A stretch of 64,000 bases of DNA from Psychrosphaera sp. B3R10 (GCF_018861025.1 NZ_JAHKQH010000023.1:246762-310761), one strand, 5' to 3'. Positions 9,199 to 19,633 are shown, counted from the stretch's first letter. The notes: generated by a model from the letters alone, not told the origin. A program made the numbers and translations.

Positions 9199-11463
9199 AT
9201 GAATCCAGCGACTGACCCAAATCAAATATTAAAGCTCTGGTTTTTTCGTTTTGTAAAAACTGGGTTGTTTTTGTCTATCGTTTTGGCGTTTTATTTAGTT
9301 TATTTAGATGCTTGGGTTCAAGAGCGGATGGCCGGACCGAAGTGGCAAACACCGGTTAAAGTTTTTGCCCGTCCACTCAATTTGTACCCACATTATTTCC
9401 TCCCTAAAAAAGAACTCATAGAAGAACTAGAATTACTGGGTTATCAACAAACTAAGGCGTTGATTAAGCCTGGGCAATTCAGTGTTAAAACTAACTATGT
9501 TGAAATATATCGCCGCCATTTTGTTTACGCTGAGGGTGAACTTGATGCAAAAAAGATTAGAGTAGGGTTTGAAAAAGACCGTATCGCACAAGTCGCTAGT
9601 TTTGTTGATACAACTTGGCAAGTGACACCAATTGAGCTACTTGACCCTGTACTAATATCTCGTCAAACCCACGGAACTAACGAAGATCGTGAAATTGTCG
9701 ACCTATCCTTGGTCCCAGAATGGATGGTTGATACGTTACTTGTTGTCGAAGATCGTAATTTTTATCATCATTATGGGGTATCACCTAGTGCCATCGCCCG
9801 GGCATTGTGGGCGAATTTAATGGCCGGTCGAAAAGTGCAAGGTGGTAGCACGTTGACTCAGCAACTGGCCAAAAATTTACTGCTTAATGACAACCGCAAA
9901 ACTTACTTAAGAAAAATAAAAGAAGCGTTTATTGCGCTGATTTTGGATTATCGATTTAGTAAGGACGCTATTTTAGAGGCGTATTTTAACGAAATATATT
10001 TAGGTCAGGATGGTGGCAGAGCCATCCACGGGTTTGCGCTAGCCAGCAAATATTACTTCAATAAATTATTAGTAAATTTGAGCCCTGAACAGTTTGCATT
10101 GTTGACGGCTATGGTCAAAGGACCCTCTTATTATAGTCCGACAAAACATGTTGACCGGACAAGACAGCGTCGTGATCTTGTTTTGCAATTGATGGTATCT
10201 GAAAATGTCATTACTCGAGACGAGTATCAGCTATATGTCAGTTCTCCAATGGAAGTTGATTTGCAAAAAAGGCAGGGTAAAAGTCGTTTTCCTTCGTATA
10301 TTCAGTTAGTTGAACGTGAATTAAAAGCCTTGGATTTGCAGTATCAAAATGAACGAGGATTATTGGTTTTTACGGGTTTAGATCCAGTACTTCAAAAAAA
10401 CTATCAGAAGCATTTTGGTCAATCAGTTAAAAAGCTACAGACCACTCATAAGCTTAAAGACGTCAATGGCGCTGTGGTTAGTATCAGTTTAGAAGACGGC
10501 AGTATAAGCGCATTAATTGGTGACAAAAATCCACATGCTTATGGATTTAATCGAGCTTTGGATGCCAATCGAAATATCGGTTCGTTGATTAAGCCTGCAG
10601 TGTATTTGGCTGGTTTACGTAGTGGCAAGTTTCATTTGGGCAGTCAATTATCCAATATGCCAATCTCGATGGAAAATAAACAAGGCCAAACCTGGCAGCC
10701 TGAAAACTACGATAAAAAAAGCTCCGAAACTATCATGTTACATGATGCATTGAGTCAGTCGGTTAATTTGGCAACCGTGCATTTAGGGATGGATGTTGGC
10801 TTGAATAAGATAATCGATACGTTACATGATTTAGGGGTAAATCGAAACATACCTCGCTACCCAAGTTTAATGCTAGGGGCCATTTCAATGTCTCCAGTTG
10901 AAGTTGCAAGCATGTTTTTACCGATTGCTAATTTCGGACAAAAACAGGCTGTTTCAGCGATAACAAAGGTGACAGATAAGACGGGTTTTGTTTTGTGGCA
11001 GAAAGATGTAGAGCGAAAACAGGTGGTAGATTATGCGTCGAGTTATGAGCTTGGATTTGCATTAAATAGCGTGACAAAAACAGGCACGGCTATGCGACTA
11101 GGTAAATATTATCCTAAGGTTAGTTATGGTGGAAAGACAGGTACGACTGACGACTTAAGGGATAGTTGGTTTGTTGGTTTTGATCAAAACAAGGTTACGT
11201 CTATATGGGTTGGTAAAGATGACAACTCGCCGGTGGAGTTAACCGGAAGTCGAGGCGCTTTGTCGATATTTATTGCGCTACAACAAGCAAGACAGGCCGA
11301 GAGTGTATTAAAGCCGCAACCTAACGATATTGAAATGCGATTTGTTGATAAAACAAATGGCGAGATCCTGTCCGGTGAGTGTGGTGAAAATATTGCTTTG
11401 CCAATTAATACCAACAAAATTGGCCTAGTAACAGAATGCCCATCTATTTTTGATTGGTTTTAA
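9199..11463 (+). CDS. mrcB: Penicillin-binding protein 1B (bifunctional peptidoglycan synthase)
   Basis: 754 residues from ATG 9199; a GTG at 9193 is an in-frame alternative and neither has a good Shine-Dalgarno. One membrane anchor (about residues 14-36) is followed by a UB2H-like region, the GT51 glycosyltransferase (EDRNFYHHYGVSPSAIARAL and GGSTLTQQLAKNLLL) and the transpeptidase with S-x-x-K (GSLIKPA), S-x-N (SQSVNLAT) and KTGT (GGKTGTTDD). It polymerises lipid II and cross-links glycan strands in the periplasm. The UB2H region suggests use of an LpoB-type activator, which is not in the window. Convergent with hemL. Confidence 0.95.
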   Translation: MNPATDPNQILKLWFFRFVKTGLFLSIVLAFYLVYLDAWVQERMAGPKWQTPVKVFARPLNLYPHYFLPKKELIEELELLGYQQTKALIKPGQFSVKTNYVEIYRRHFVYAEGELDAKKIRVGFEKDRIAQVASFVDTTWQVTPIELLDPVLISRQTHGTNEDREIVDLSLVPEWMVDTLLVVEDRNFYHHYGVSPSAIARALWANLMAGRKVQGGSTLTQQLAKNLLLNDNRKTYLRKIKEAFIALILDYRFSKDAILEAYFNEIYLGQDGGRAIHGFALASKYYFNKLLVNLSPEQFALLTAMVKGPSYYSPTKHVDRTRQRRDLVLQLMVSENVITRDEYQLYVSSPMEVDLQKRQGKSRFPSYIQLVERELKALDLQYQNERGLLVFTGLDPVLQKNYQKHFGQSVKKLQTTHKLKDVNGAVVSISLEDGSISALIGDKNPHAYGFNRALDANRNIGSLIKPAVYLAGLRSGKFHLGSQLSNMPISMENKQGQTWQPENYDKKSSETIMLHDALSQSVNLATVHLGMDVGLNKIIDTLHDLGVNRNIPRYPSLMLGAISMSPVEVASMFLPIANFGQKQAVSAITKVTDKTGFVLWQKDVERKQVVDYASSYELGFALNSVTKTGTAMRLGKYYPKVSYGGKTGTTDDLRDSWFVGFDQNKVTSIWVGKDDNSPVELTGSRGALSIFIALQQARQAESVLKPQPNDIEMRFVDKTNGEILSGECGENIALPINTNKIGLVTECPSIFDWF

Positions 11464-11468
11464 TCAGT

Positions 11469-11503
11469 AAAAATTCAGTGGGTATGAGCACAACCCACTG
11501 AAT
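11469..11503 (-). terminator. Terminator of hemL (faces mrcB end)
   Basis: ATTCAGTGGGT (11473-11483) pairs with ACCCACTGAAT (11493-11503) over 11 bp. On the minus strand the stem is followed by a run of five T, fitting termination after hemL. It may also stop mrcB transcripts. Confidence 0.78.
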
Positions 11504-11531
11504 CAATAGATACTTTGATGACGCTGAGTTG

Positions 11532-12812
11532 TTAAAGTTGACTAAACGCTTCACCAACAGCTGCAATAGTTTTATCTAACTGAGCTTGAGTGTGGGCAAT
11601 AGATACAAAGCCAGCTTCAAATGCTGACGGCGCCAAATACACGCCATTGTCCAAACATAGATGGAAAAACTTTTTAAATCGTTCTGCGTCACACAATTTT
11701 ACGTCAGCAAATGATTCAACTTTTTCAGCATCGGTAAAAAACAAACCAAACATGCCGCCAACTTGGGAAGTTGTAAGGGGTATCCCATGTTTAATAGCTT
11801 GTTGCTTAATGCCATCTAACAAATAGGTCGTTTTGTCAGCTAACGCCTGATGAAATCCTTCAACTTCCAATTCTTTTAATGCGGCTAATCCGGCTGCCAT
11901 TGCGACAGGGTTCCCCGATAATGTCCCGGCTTGATAGACTGGACCGTCTGGTGCTAAATGCGCCATAATCTCGCGTTTACCACCAAAAGCGCCAACTGGC
12001 ATACCGCCTCCAATGACTTTACCAAGGGTTGTTAAATCAGGTACAACATTAAACAATGTTTGTGCACTGCCTTTGTGGACCCTAAACCCAGTCATTACTT
12101 CATCAAAAATCAGCACGGCTTCATATTCGTCACAGATGTCACGTAAACCTTGTAAAAATCCGTCTTTTGGTGGAATGCAATTCATATTACCGGCAACAGG
12201 TTCGACAATAATACAGGCGATGTCAGAGCCATGTTCTTTAAACAAAGCACGTACAGAATCTAAATTATTAAACTCTGCGGTTAATGTATGTTCAGCGACA
12301 ACTTTAGGCACACCCGGAGAACTTGGAACGCCCATTGTGAGCGCGCCAGAACCGGCATTAACCAGTAACGAGTCTGCATGGCCGTGGTAACAACCTTCAA
12401 ATTTAAGTAATTTGTCTTTGCCAGTAAAACCACGAGCTAAACGAATTGCACTCATTGTCGCTTCAGTACCTGAGTTAACCATCCGCACTTTTTCAACGTT
12501 TGGTAGAAACTCTGTTACTTTTTCTGCCATAGTCACTTCGATCTCTGTGGGTGCACCAAAGCTCAAACCATTTTCAACGGCAGTTAAAACAGCTTGTTTA
12601 ATTGCGGGGTGATTGTGACCTAAGATCATTGGGCCCCAAGAGCCTACGTAGTCAATGTATTCATTGCCATCGACATCCCAAGCTAATGCGCCGTCAGCTT
12701 TGGCAAAAAAGATTGGTGTGCCGCCAACGCCGTTAAATGCACGAACCGGTGAGTTCACCCCACCTGGGATATGAGATTTAGCTTGTTCAAATAATTCTGA
12801 AGATCGAGTCAT
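11532..12812 (-). CDS. hemL: Glutamate-1-semialdehyde 2,1-aminomutase
   Basis: 426 residues, the normal length. The PLP lysine lies in [18 protein letters not shown]; the N-terminus [25 protein letters not shown] pattern and the [20 protein letters not shown] block are typical. It makes 5-aminolevulinate from glutamate-1-semialdehyde, the committed C5-pathway step of tetrapyrrole synthesis. It starts 30 bp after the pyrB stop on the same strand, so the two may be co-transcribed. hemJ, another heme-pathway gene, lies just upstream of pyrB. Position between mrcB and clcA matches the E. coli order. Confidence 0.97.
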   Translation of the reverse strand: MTRSSELFEQAKSHIPGGVNSPVRAFNGVGGTPIFFAKADGALAWDVDGNEYIDYVGSWGPMILGHNHPAIKQAVLTAVENGLSFGAPTEIEVTMAEKVTEFLPNVEKVRMVNSGTEATMSAIRLARGFTGKDKLLKFEGCYHGHADSLLVNAGSGALTMGVPSSPGVPKVVAEHTLTAEFNNLDSVRALFKEHGSDIACIIVEPVAGNMNCIPPKDGFLQGLRDICDEYEAVLIFDEVMTGFRVHKGSAQTLFNVVPDLTTLGKVIGGGMPVGAFGGKREIMAHLAPDGPVYQAGTLSGNPVAMAAGLAALKELEVEGFHQALADKTTYLLDGIKQQAIKHGIPLTTSQVGGMFGLFFTDAEKVESFADVKLCDAERFKKFFHLCLDNGVYLAPSAFEAGFVSIAHTQAQLDKTIAAVGEAFSQL

Positions 12813-12842
12813 AATGGATTCTGCTATTTTAATTACGTGGAG

Positions 12843-13847
12843 TTATTTCGACGATACCCAAGGTACGTCACACTGATATTTATCAACTTTTTCTGCAACC
12901 CCTAAGGTCATTGCAAAAAGGGCCATACGTATTAATACGCCGTTGTCAGCCTGGCGGAAAATCGCCAAATTAGGATTTTGATTTAAATCGTTATCGAGTT
13001 CATTTGCGTCTGAACGCGAATCTCTAGGCAGAGGATGCATGATAACCGTATTCGATTTGCAATATTTAGTATAAATCTCATTGTTTAACCTAAATTGACC
13101 ACGGTATTTATTCGCTTCATCTTGAGATTCAAATCGCTCTTCCTGAATGCGCGTTTGGTAAACGATATCTGCATCGATATTTTGTTCCATTTTATCGCTA
13201 ATTGTCACCTTGTGACCTGCATTTTCAAGGGCACTAACGACATAATCTGGCATTGCTAATTCTGAGGGGGACACTAAGCTCAAGTGAATGTTTTTGTACA
13301 TAGCTAGAAGTTTTGAAAGAGAATGGACCGTACGACCATTTTTTAAGTCACCGACCATAGCGATGTGCATGCCATCAATTTTTTGTTCAAAAGCGGCTAG
13401 TTCTTTGTCTATTGTGTAAAGGTCTAACAGCGCTTGTGTCGGGTGTTCATTTGCTCCGTCGCCGCCGTTTATAACCGGGACTCGGCTGCCCTCTGCAAAT
13501 TCAGCAACAGAACCCGTATCTGGGTGACGCATTGCAATGACATCACTATAACTACTCACGACACGGGCAGTATCGTATAGTGATTCGCCTTTTGCTAATG
13601 CCGAAGATTGCATGCCAGTGGTTTCGCGAACTTCACCACCGAGTAAATTAAATGCACAGCCAAAACTCACACGAGTTCGGGTTGAAGGCTCAAAAAACAA
13701 ATTACCTAATATCGCACCTTCCAGTACCTTAGTACGAACTTTACGGTGAGCGTAAGGCTCCATTTTCTGGGCAATGTTAAAGATATATTCTAAATCTTCT
13801 CGTTCGAATTGATTGACCGATAAGATGTGTTGTCCGGTGAAGTTCAT
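12843..13847 (-). CDS. pyrB: Aspartate carbamoyltransferase catalytic subunit
   Basis: 334 residues, slightly longer than E. coli PyrB (about 310). Active-site elements are all visible: FFEPSTRTR (carbamoyl-phosphate loop), ALAKGESLYDT (80s-loop lysine), RHPDTG, NEHPTQALLDL, GRTVHSL, YQTRIQEERF and HPLPR. It condenses carbamoyl phosphate and aspartate in pyrimidine synthesis. No pyrI regulatory subunit is adjacent, so allosteric control like that of E. coli would need a distant gene. Lies between hemJ and hemL. Confidence 0.95.
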   Translation of the reverse strand: MNFTGQHILSVNQFEREDLEYIFNIAQKMEPYAHRKVRTKVLEGAILGNLFFEPSTRTRVSFGCAFNLLGGEVRETTGMQSSALAKGESLYDTARVVSSYSDVIAMRHPDTGSVAEFAEGSRVPVINGGDGANEHPTQALLDLYTIDKELAAFEQKIDGMHIAMVGDLKNGRTVHSLSKLLAMYKNIHLSLVSPSELAMPDYVVSALENAGHKVTISDKMEQNIDADIVYQTRIQEERFESQDEANKYRGQFRLNNEIYTKYCKSNTVIMHPLPRDSRSDANELDNDLNQNPNLAIFRQADNGVLIRMALFAMTLGVAEKVDKYQCDVPWVSSK

Positions 13848-13928
13848 ATCTTTTTTACTCGTTGGCTGTAAATTGGCGGGATTTTAACAAAGTTCAACCT
13901 AAGACAATAGCGAAATTAGCGCCTAATA

Positions 13929-14357
13929 CTAAAATGGTTTTACGACGGCTAAAACAATAATTGCTAGTAGGATCAGGACTGGGACTTCATTAAAAAAGCG
14001 ATAAAACTTAGAACTCTTTTGATTACGGTCGTGCTTAAAGTCGGCTAAGAGTTTGAAGCAATATCCGTGGTAAATGTAGAGCAAACTGACGAGTAATAAC
14101 TTGGCGTGTAACCAATGGGCTGATTTGAACCACGCTAAGCCATATTGAAAAATGAGTATTACCCCAAAAATGAATGTCAAAATGGCAAACGGCGTTACAA
14201 AATATAGCAATCGTCGTTCCATCACCTTAAACGTATCTGACGTTACTTGGTGTTGATTTTCTGCGTGGTATACAAACAATCGTGGGAGGTAAAAAATTCC
14301 TGCGAACCAGGCAACCATAAAAAAGATATGAAAAGCTTTAAACCACAAAATACTCAT
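13929..14357 (-). CDS. hemJ: Protoporphyrinogen IX oxidase HemJ-type membrane protein
   Basis: 142 residues with about four membrane helices. The N-terminus WFKAFHIFFMVAWFAG and PRLFVYHAE match the HemJ family (formerly UPF0093), with the conserved first-helix histidine; a lysine follows in HAKLLLV. HemJ oxidises protoporphyrinogen IX to protoporphyrin IX in bacteria lacking HemG/HemY. Its ATG overlaps the clcA-like stop by 4 bp (ATGA at 14354-14357), indicating translational coupling. The chain ends very near the last helix (VLAVVKPF). Confidence 0.87.
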   Translation of the reverse strand: MSILWFKAFHIFFMVAWFAGIFYLPRLFVYHAENQHQVTSDTFKVMERRLLYFVTPFAILTFIFGVILIFQYGLAWFKSAHWLHAKLLLVSLLYIYHGYCFKLLADFKHDRNQKSSKFYRFFNEVPVLILLAIIVLAVVKPF

Positions 14358-16045
14358 ATCAACGCATTCCTCTTCATCAAAATTAAATGTAATTGCTCCC
14401 AGGTCACTATGCCCACGACTTTTTCGCCGCTAATTGAGGTGACTAAAGTAGCGCCGTCGCGTTGATCTTGAAGTAATTCATAGACATGGGCGAGGGTAGA
14501 GCGAGTATCGATGGTTTGCATTGGGATGTATTTTACTTTGTCCTGTTTTTTAGAAAAGGACGAATCGAACTCCGCAAGAGAATAGTCGACACCTAAGTCG
14601 TGGCGTATAGCGACAACAAGGGATTGCTCAGGCTCGAGTTCACGAATATGGAATCTGACATCTTGCTCATTGACATAATCGATAATTTTTAGATTGCGGT
14701 TCAGTTCAGCTAAAACTCCAATCTTTTCAAGCTCATTTGTGGCAGGAGGGGTCTGATACATCAAGCCTTGGAAGTCGAGTTGCTGAAGGAAGATAGATCG
14801 ATTTTTTAAAAATTGCGCACTTGTCACATAAGCCATAACGATGACTATAATAGCCGGTGTTATGGCACCGGGGTTGGCGGTAAGTTCCATTACAGAAACC
14901 AATGCGGCCAATGGGGCGTGTAAAGTCGCTGCCATTAGGCCCGCCATACCAAGTACGGCATAGGTACTCATATATTGGGTGGTAGGGTCTAACGTTATGA
15001 CCACATTAGCGATGAGCAAACCAATTAACACGCCGATACCAAATATAGGGCCAATGATGCCACCGGGGATACCTAAGCCTATCGCCACCCAAGTTAAGAT
15101 CACTTTGGAAACGAGCAGTATGACAATTAAGTTTAAATTTGTAGGGTCGACCATCGCTTGATATATGGCGCTTGTACCGTCACCAAATGATTCAGGAATA
15201 AAGTATCCAAAGATGGCGGTAATAGTGCCAGCGAGTAGCAGTCGAGGGAACATAGAAACATATCTAAACGCTTTAATGACTCGCATTAAGTTACGATTAA
15301 ATACAAACGCAACTGCGCCCAATGTCAGTCCTAAAATGATTAACCAAGGATAGTGATAGGACGGTAATATAAATACGCTCAAAAATTCAAATTCAGCTTG
15401 GGTGCCAAAGACGGCTTGGGTAATTAGAGAACCTGCTGCCGACGCCAACATGACGGGAATAAAAATATGAATTTTGTATTCACGCAACACCACTTCCATG
15501 ACGAATATAACCGCCGCGAGCGGCGTGTTAAAAGAGGCAGATATACCAGCGGCGATACCACAAGCTGAAAGCGTTCTAACTGAATTGTGTGGAAGTCGTA
15601 ACCATTGGCCAAACCAACTGGCGCCGGTTGCCCCTATGTGAACCGCAGGACCTTCTCGTCCAACGGTAAAACCACTTGATAATGCGAGTACGCCACCGAC
15701 AAATTGGTTGGCAAAATTCCAAAACGGGATATTACCATAATGGGCTTTAATTCGATGTAATACAAAAGGGATCCCTAAACGATAATGCTTGTAGCCTGTG
15801 AAGTCGGCAAAAATGGCAATGAGCAAAGCCGCAAAAATAGGTAAGGTCGGAACGATATATTCGAGGATGTCGTCAAATGGTCCTCTAGGATTAAAAAACG
15901 ACTGGATCCACTCGATAGTTAGGCGAAAAATAACAATAAGAACAGCCGCTGAGCACCCACCAATCAGTCCCAGTATACTAAGCTGGATACTGGTCCTCGG
16001 GTAAGCCAGTCGTCTTCGAAGAGCGAAAAGACTGTTTGAAAGCAT
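14354..16045 (-). CDS. ClC-family chloride channel / exchanger with CBS domains
   Basis: 563 residues: about 430 of ClC membrane core and a cytoplasmic CBS-domain tail (about 450-560). GREGPAVHIG carries the gating glutamate and GIPGGIIGPIFG the third selectivity motif. The first motif reads RLGIP instead of GSGIP, so the usual anion-coordinating Ser is missing, and the site matching the E. coli ClC-ec1 internal proton glutamate (E203) reads VMEVV, possibly Val. Anion selectivity or coupling may therefore differ from ClcA. Position between hemL and erpA fits the E. coli clcA locus. Overlaps hemJ by 4 bp. Function is anion transport; channel versus antiporter is open. Confidence 0.9.
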   Translation of the reverse strand: MLSNSLFALRRRLAYPRTSIQLSILGLIGGCSAAVLIVIFRLTIEWIQSFFNPRGPFDDILEYIVPTLPIFAALLIAIFADFTGYKHYRLGIPFVLHRIKAHYGNIPFWNFANQFVGGVLALSSGFTVGREGPAVHIGATGASWFGQWLRLPHNSVRTLSACGIAAGISASFNTPLAAVIFVMEVVLREYKIHIFIPVMLASAAGSLITQAVFGTQAEFEFLSVFILPSYHYPWLIILGLTLGAVAFVFNRNLMRVIKAFRYVSMFPRLLLAGTITAIFGYFIPESFGDGTSAIYQAMVDPTNLNLIVILLVSKVILTWVAIGLGIPGGIIGPIFGIGVLIGLLIANVVITLDPTTQYMSTYAVLGMAGLMAATLHAPLAALVSVMELTANPGAITPAIIVIVMAYVTSAQFLKNRSIFLQQLDFQGLMYQTPPATNELEKIGVLAELNRNLKIIDYVNEQDVRFHIRELEPEQSLVVAIRHDLGVDYSLAEFDSSFSKKQDKVKYIPMQTIDTRSTLAHVYELLQDQRDGATLVTSISGEKVVGIVTWEQLHLILMKRNALI

Positions 16046-16181
16046 GTTTTATCCGTAATTAATAACGACACTGTTGTCTTTATTTGGGAGTAAAGTATGC
16101 CCTTAAAGGAAAACAGCGCTAGTCAAACGATGAGACAAAAGTGTAACATAAAGTCATGACATATAATCAAATTTATCTTTT

Positions 16182-16898
16182 ATGAATGCGTGGTGGAGTT
16201 TCGAAAGTATTAAGAACCGTTTAGGTCGCTTTCAGTTTTTATTATTACTCATCGTTATATTGGCGGCGGTATTTTATGCCGGTTTTCAATTGAGTGGGCA
16301 AATTGTTATTTGGCAGAAAAATCAGTTAAATACACAACAGCAAAGACTTACAGGGCTGTATGAGGAGTTAGACCAGAAGATCAGGCAAATAAACTACCTT
16401 ACAGTTGAAATGGAAGTCGAGCAAAATGCTGCAGTGCAGATGAAACAAGAATTGTTGGGATTAAAAGAAGAATCGCTGCAACTCAGAACTGAGCTCAACT
16501 TTTATCAGAAAGTGCTCGCACCTGAGCTGGTCGCAGACGGTTTAGCTATTGAACAGTTTGACATAGAATCGACGAATCGAATTAATCACTACAAATTTAA
16601 GTTCGCATTAGTGCAAACGGATACACGCAAGCGAAATGCCAAAGGGTATATTAAATTAAATATAGTAGGCATTGAAGATGGACAAACTAGAACGTTGGAT
16701 TTAGCTAAAATGTCAAATCTAGCATCTGAGCAATTACGTTTTAGTTTCCACTATTTTCAATATTTTGAAGGTGAGTTTGAGCTCAAAGAAGGGTTCATTC
16801 CAGAAGACATTGAAATCAAAGTGGTTCAGCCCAAAACAAAATGGCAGCCATATAAATCGTTTAATGAAAAGTTGGAATGGCCTGAACTAAGCTCCTAA
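16182..16898 (+). CDS. DUF6776-like membrane-anchored coiled-coil protein
   Basis: 238 residues: one N-terminal membrane helix (about 20-40), a coiled coil (about 48-105, rich in Q, E and L) and a C-terminal beta-rich domain. The element ELNFYQKVLAPE after the coiled coil resembles DUF6776 proteins that sit near erpA in related bacteria (recalled, not searched). Topology suggests a periplasmic soluble part. Its 3' end overlaps that of prsT by 12 bp on the opposite strand. Molecular function is unknown. Confidence 0.72.
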   Translation: MNAWWSFESIKNRLGRFQFLLLLIVILAAVFYAGFQLSGQIVIWQKNQLNTQQQRLTGLYEELDQKIRQINYLTVEMEVEQNAAVQMKQELLGLKEESLQLRTELNFYQKVLAPELVADGLAIEQFDIESTNRINHYKFKFALVQTDTRKRNAKGYIKLNIVGIEDGQTRTLDLAKMSNLASEQLRFSFHYFQYFEGEFELKEGFIPEDIEIKVVQPKTKWQPYKSFNEKLEWPELSS

Positions 16899-19547
16899 TT
16901 CCTTTAGTAATAATCTCATATCTTCAGTTGGCGTAGCGAACCGTTTTAATGTTTGCACTGCCTTCTGAACCTCGCCCAACGTTTTTAAAATACGAGCGTA
17001 ATTAATAACGACTTGGGGATTCTTTGGTTGTTGCAAATAAGCTTGTTCTGCAAATACAAGGGCGTTTTTAGGCTTGTTGGTAGACAAGTATAACCATGCC
17101 AAATTATTTGATATTTGCCAGTGTTGTAAGATAAAACGACGAGATTGGGGGACATCAAGTATCGCAATTGCGGCTTTTGGGGCATTTTGAATTAACCAAT
17201 TAGATACCATCGCCCGGGCATTGTGATCATTGGGTGATTGTCGGAAGTAATGATGCGCAATGATAACAAGATGGTCAAAGTGACCTTGTTGTTTTGCCGC
17301 GGTCGCTAATTCAATCATCGCACTTCGTGTAGGGTATTGATTAAAATAGTTTGCCACTTTTAGCAGACCAACTGACGTTTTACCCTGTTCAATTAACAAT
17401 TTACCTTTTAACCACATTAGAGCGGGTAATGGTGGTTTTTCACTTAATTGTGTAATTAAAAACTCTGCAGTTGCTAAATCACCGGTATAAAGCAATGCAT
17501 TTGCCTTAGCGTATTGAATGTTATTGCTCGATTTTGAATGGGATTCAAGCCAAGAGATATAGGTCAAGATTAGATCGTATTGGCGCTGATCTTCAATTAG
17601 TGAAATGACATAAAGGTATGTTTCTTCGGCAGGAAAACGATTAGAGAAAAGATACAAGTCATCCTTTAAATCCAATTGGTTAGTGGCAATTTGGGCACGG
17701 AGCCATATCTGCCAAATTTCCAAAGTCCAATCGGTAATTTCGATATTTGACTTTATTAATTCGCGAAGTTTGTCGTACTGACCATCTTGATATAGATATT
17801 GAGTTATCGCTATGATCGCTGGCATGGCATCGCCGTTGAAATTTATACTGGCCATTAATTGCTTAGTACTAATCGCATTGTTATCGTTTGCTTTGAGTTT
17901 CAATAATCCGGTTATGGCTTTCTTATGATTAGGTTTTAATTGTAGTGCCTGTTCAAAATAGTGTTTTGCAGTTGAACTATCTTTATCGTCAAGGGCTTTA
18001 TATCCTAGGTGAAGTAAAGCAGGAACATTTTTGGGTTGCAGTTGCAATGAATGGCGTAGCCATTTTGCAGCCAGGTCGAATTGCTTGTTTTGCTGGTGTA
18101 AAAGTGCGATGACATTCACGGCTAGTACGTTGTTTTTATCATCTAAGTGCCAATCAATCGCTTGTTTCATGGCATCGTCGTATTTACCTTGGTCAGCGAG
18201 ACTTAAAATATGCGCCATTTTGATCGTGACGTTATCTTTTTGTTCTTGTGCTAATCCCTGAATGATTTCTAAGCCATGCTTATTACCAGCGTTAAGTTGC
18301 AAAATACCTTGTTTGAGTTTAAGCATGGGGTTAGAAACAGGGGCAAATTGTAATTTTTCGAGTAATTCGTTTGCCGTTTGAAGCTGTTTTTTCGCTATAA
18401 GCTGATCAACAAGTAAATTGCCTAAATGAAATTCGGAATCGGTATCCACGTTAATTTCGTTATATTTTGCAACAGCGTCATTCAGCAACCCTAAATTTAA
18501 CTGGACCCAACTAAACACACGCAAAAATCCCTGGTGATTTGCAAACTCATCCTGAAGACGTTCTAAATGGTTAAAAGCCACTTCAAACTGTTCCAAATTC
18601 GCAGCCGCAATACCCGCCATTAACGCATTCGTCGAATTTGCTAGGCCATTTTGGATTGACAATTCGGCATGAAATTTAGTTAATTCAAAATTACTTTGTC
18701 GATAGAAAATAAGCGCCTGAAGATGATTGGACAGCGGTTGCTCTGGATTTTGCTTTAAAAGTACCGCAACGTGCTTTTGCATTAGCTCATATTTATCAAG
18801 ATGTTGTGCTGTTAAGGCTAGCAGGAAGTGTACATAGGTTGCCGTTGGGTTTAGGGTCAGATAGGTACTGTAATCTCGATAGGCGTCGTTGTATTTGGCA
18901 TTCGACGCATGAATTTGCCCGCGCAATAACCAAGCCGCTTTATAGTCTGGTTCTGACAATATCAGCTTAGAAATTGTTTCAACTGCCGATTGAGGGTCCG
19001 TCTCTGAATTGACAAATGCTTGCGTATATTGACCAAGAGGTGATGCTAACGTTTCCGTCGTCAACTGAGATAGAAGAGCTCTGGCATTTTTGGGTTCATT
19101 GGATTTTTGGGCGAGTAAAACTTGGTAGAGCGACAATAGTGGATCTGTGTCTACGTTTTTACCGAGGTATTTGGCAATTAAGTCCGCCAAAGAAACTAAG
19201 TTGGCCTCCTCAAAATAATACTGTGAAAGTGCTTTAATTGCTTCGACTTGGAAACGCGGGCTATCAGTAATATCGACCCAAAATCTCTCGGCGTTTTCTT
19301 GCTTTCCTACGCTATCGTATGATTTGGCTAAAAGGTATTTGGCCTGGTCTAAATCAACATTAGTTTCTGCATTGTAGAGTGATATGACATTTTTTAAGTG
19401 GATGATGGCCTGAGCATATTCTTTTTGCTGGAATTTATTTTGGCCCACCTCCAAGTGTTCGTTGGGAGTACGTGTGGGTGAACATGCAGTAAGTAACCCA
19501 GAATTAAAAGTTACGAGTAAAACCCAAATGCAAAATTTATTTGCCAT
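16887..19547 (-). CDS. PrsT-like TPR lipoprotein (PEP-CTERM system)
   Basis: 886 residues. The signal peptide ends in the lipobox LLTAC with Cys22. Tandem TPR units fill the rest (for example AKWLRHSLQLQPKNVPALLH and AKHYFEQALQLKPNHKKAIT), with the pattern of the PEP-CTERM-associated TPR lipoprotein family PrsT. That family is tied to exosortase and exopolysaccharide loci and is thought to act in the periplasm or at the outer membrane. The neighbour upstream on the same strand carries a PEP-CTERM-like tail, which supports the call. A terminator separates the two, so they may be transcribed separately. A generic TPR lipoprotein is the alternative. Confidence 0.78.
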   Translation of the reverse strand: MANKFCIWVLLVTFNSGLLTACSPTRTPNEHLEVGQNKFQQKEYAQAIIHLKNVISLYNAETNVDLDQAKYLLAKSYDSVGKQENAERFWVDITDSPRFQVEAIKALSQYYFEEANLVSLADLIAKYLGKNVDTDPLLSLYQVLLAQKSNEPKNARALLSQLTTETLASPLGQYTQAFVNSETDPQSAVETISKLILSEPDYKAAWLLRGQIHASNAKYNDAYRDYSTYLTLNPTATYVHFLLALTAQHLDKYELMQKHVAVLLKQNPEQPLSNHLQALIFYRQSNFELTKFHAELSIQNGLANSTNALMAGIAAANLEQFEVAFNHLERLQDEFANHQGFLRVFSWVQLNLGLLNDAVAKYNEINVDTDSEFHLGNLLVDQLIAKKQLQTANELLEKLQFAPVSNPMLKLKQGILQLNAGNKHGLEIIQGLAQEQKDNVTIKMAHILSLADQGKYDDAMKQAIDWHLDDKNNVLAVNVIALLHQQNKQFDLAAKWLRHSLQLQPKNVPALLHLGYKALDDKDSSTAKHYFEQALQLKPNHKKAITGLLKLKANDNNAISTKQLMASINFNGDAMPAIIAITQYLYQDGQYDKLRELIKSNIEITDWTLEIWQIWLRAQIATNQLDLKDDLYLFSNRFPAEETYLYVISLIEDQRQYDLILTYISWLESHSKSSNNIQYAKANALLYTGDLATAEFLITQLSEKPPLPALMWLKGKLLIEQGKTSVGLLKVANYFNQYPTRSAMIELATAAKQQGHFDHLVIIAHHYFRQSPNDHNARAMVSNWLIQNAPKAAIAILDVPQSRRFILQHWQISNNLAWLYLSTNKPKNALVFAEQAYLQQPKNPQVVINYARILKTLGEVQKAVQTLKRFATPTEDMRLLLKELGA

Positions 19548-19574
19548 ACAATAATCAACTTACAATAGGAGTAC

Positions 19575-19600
19575 AAAAAAAGGCGACAGAGTCGCCTTTT
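19575..19600 (-). terminator. Terminator of the calcium-repeat protein gene
   Basis: AAGGCGAC (19580-19587), loop AGA, GTCGCCTT (19591-19598), with A runs before and T runs after. On the minus strand it follows the stop of the calcium-repeat gene by about 34 bp and precedes the prsT start. Confidence 0.88.
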
Positions 19601-19633
19601 ATACATCAATTCCAAATATTTGTAAAAATTGGT

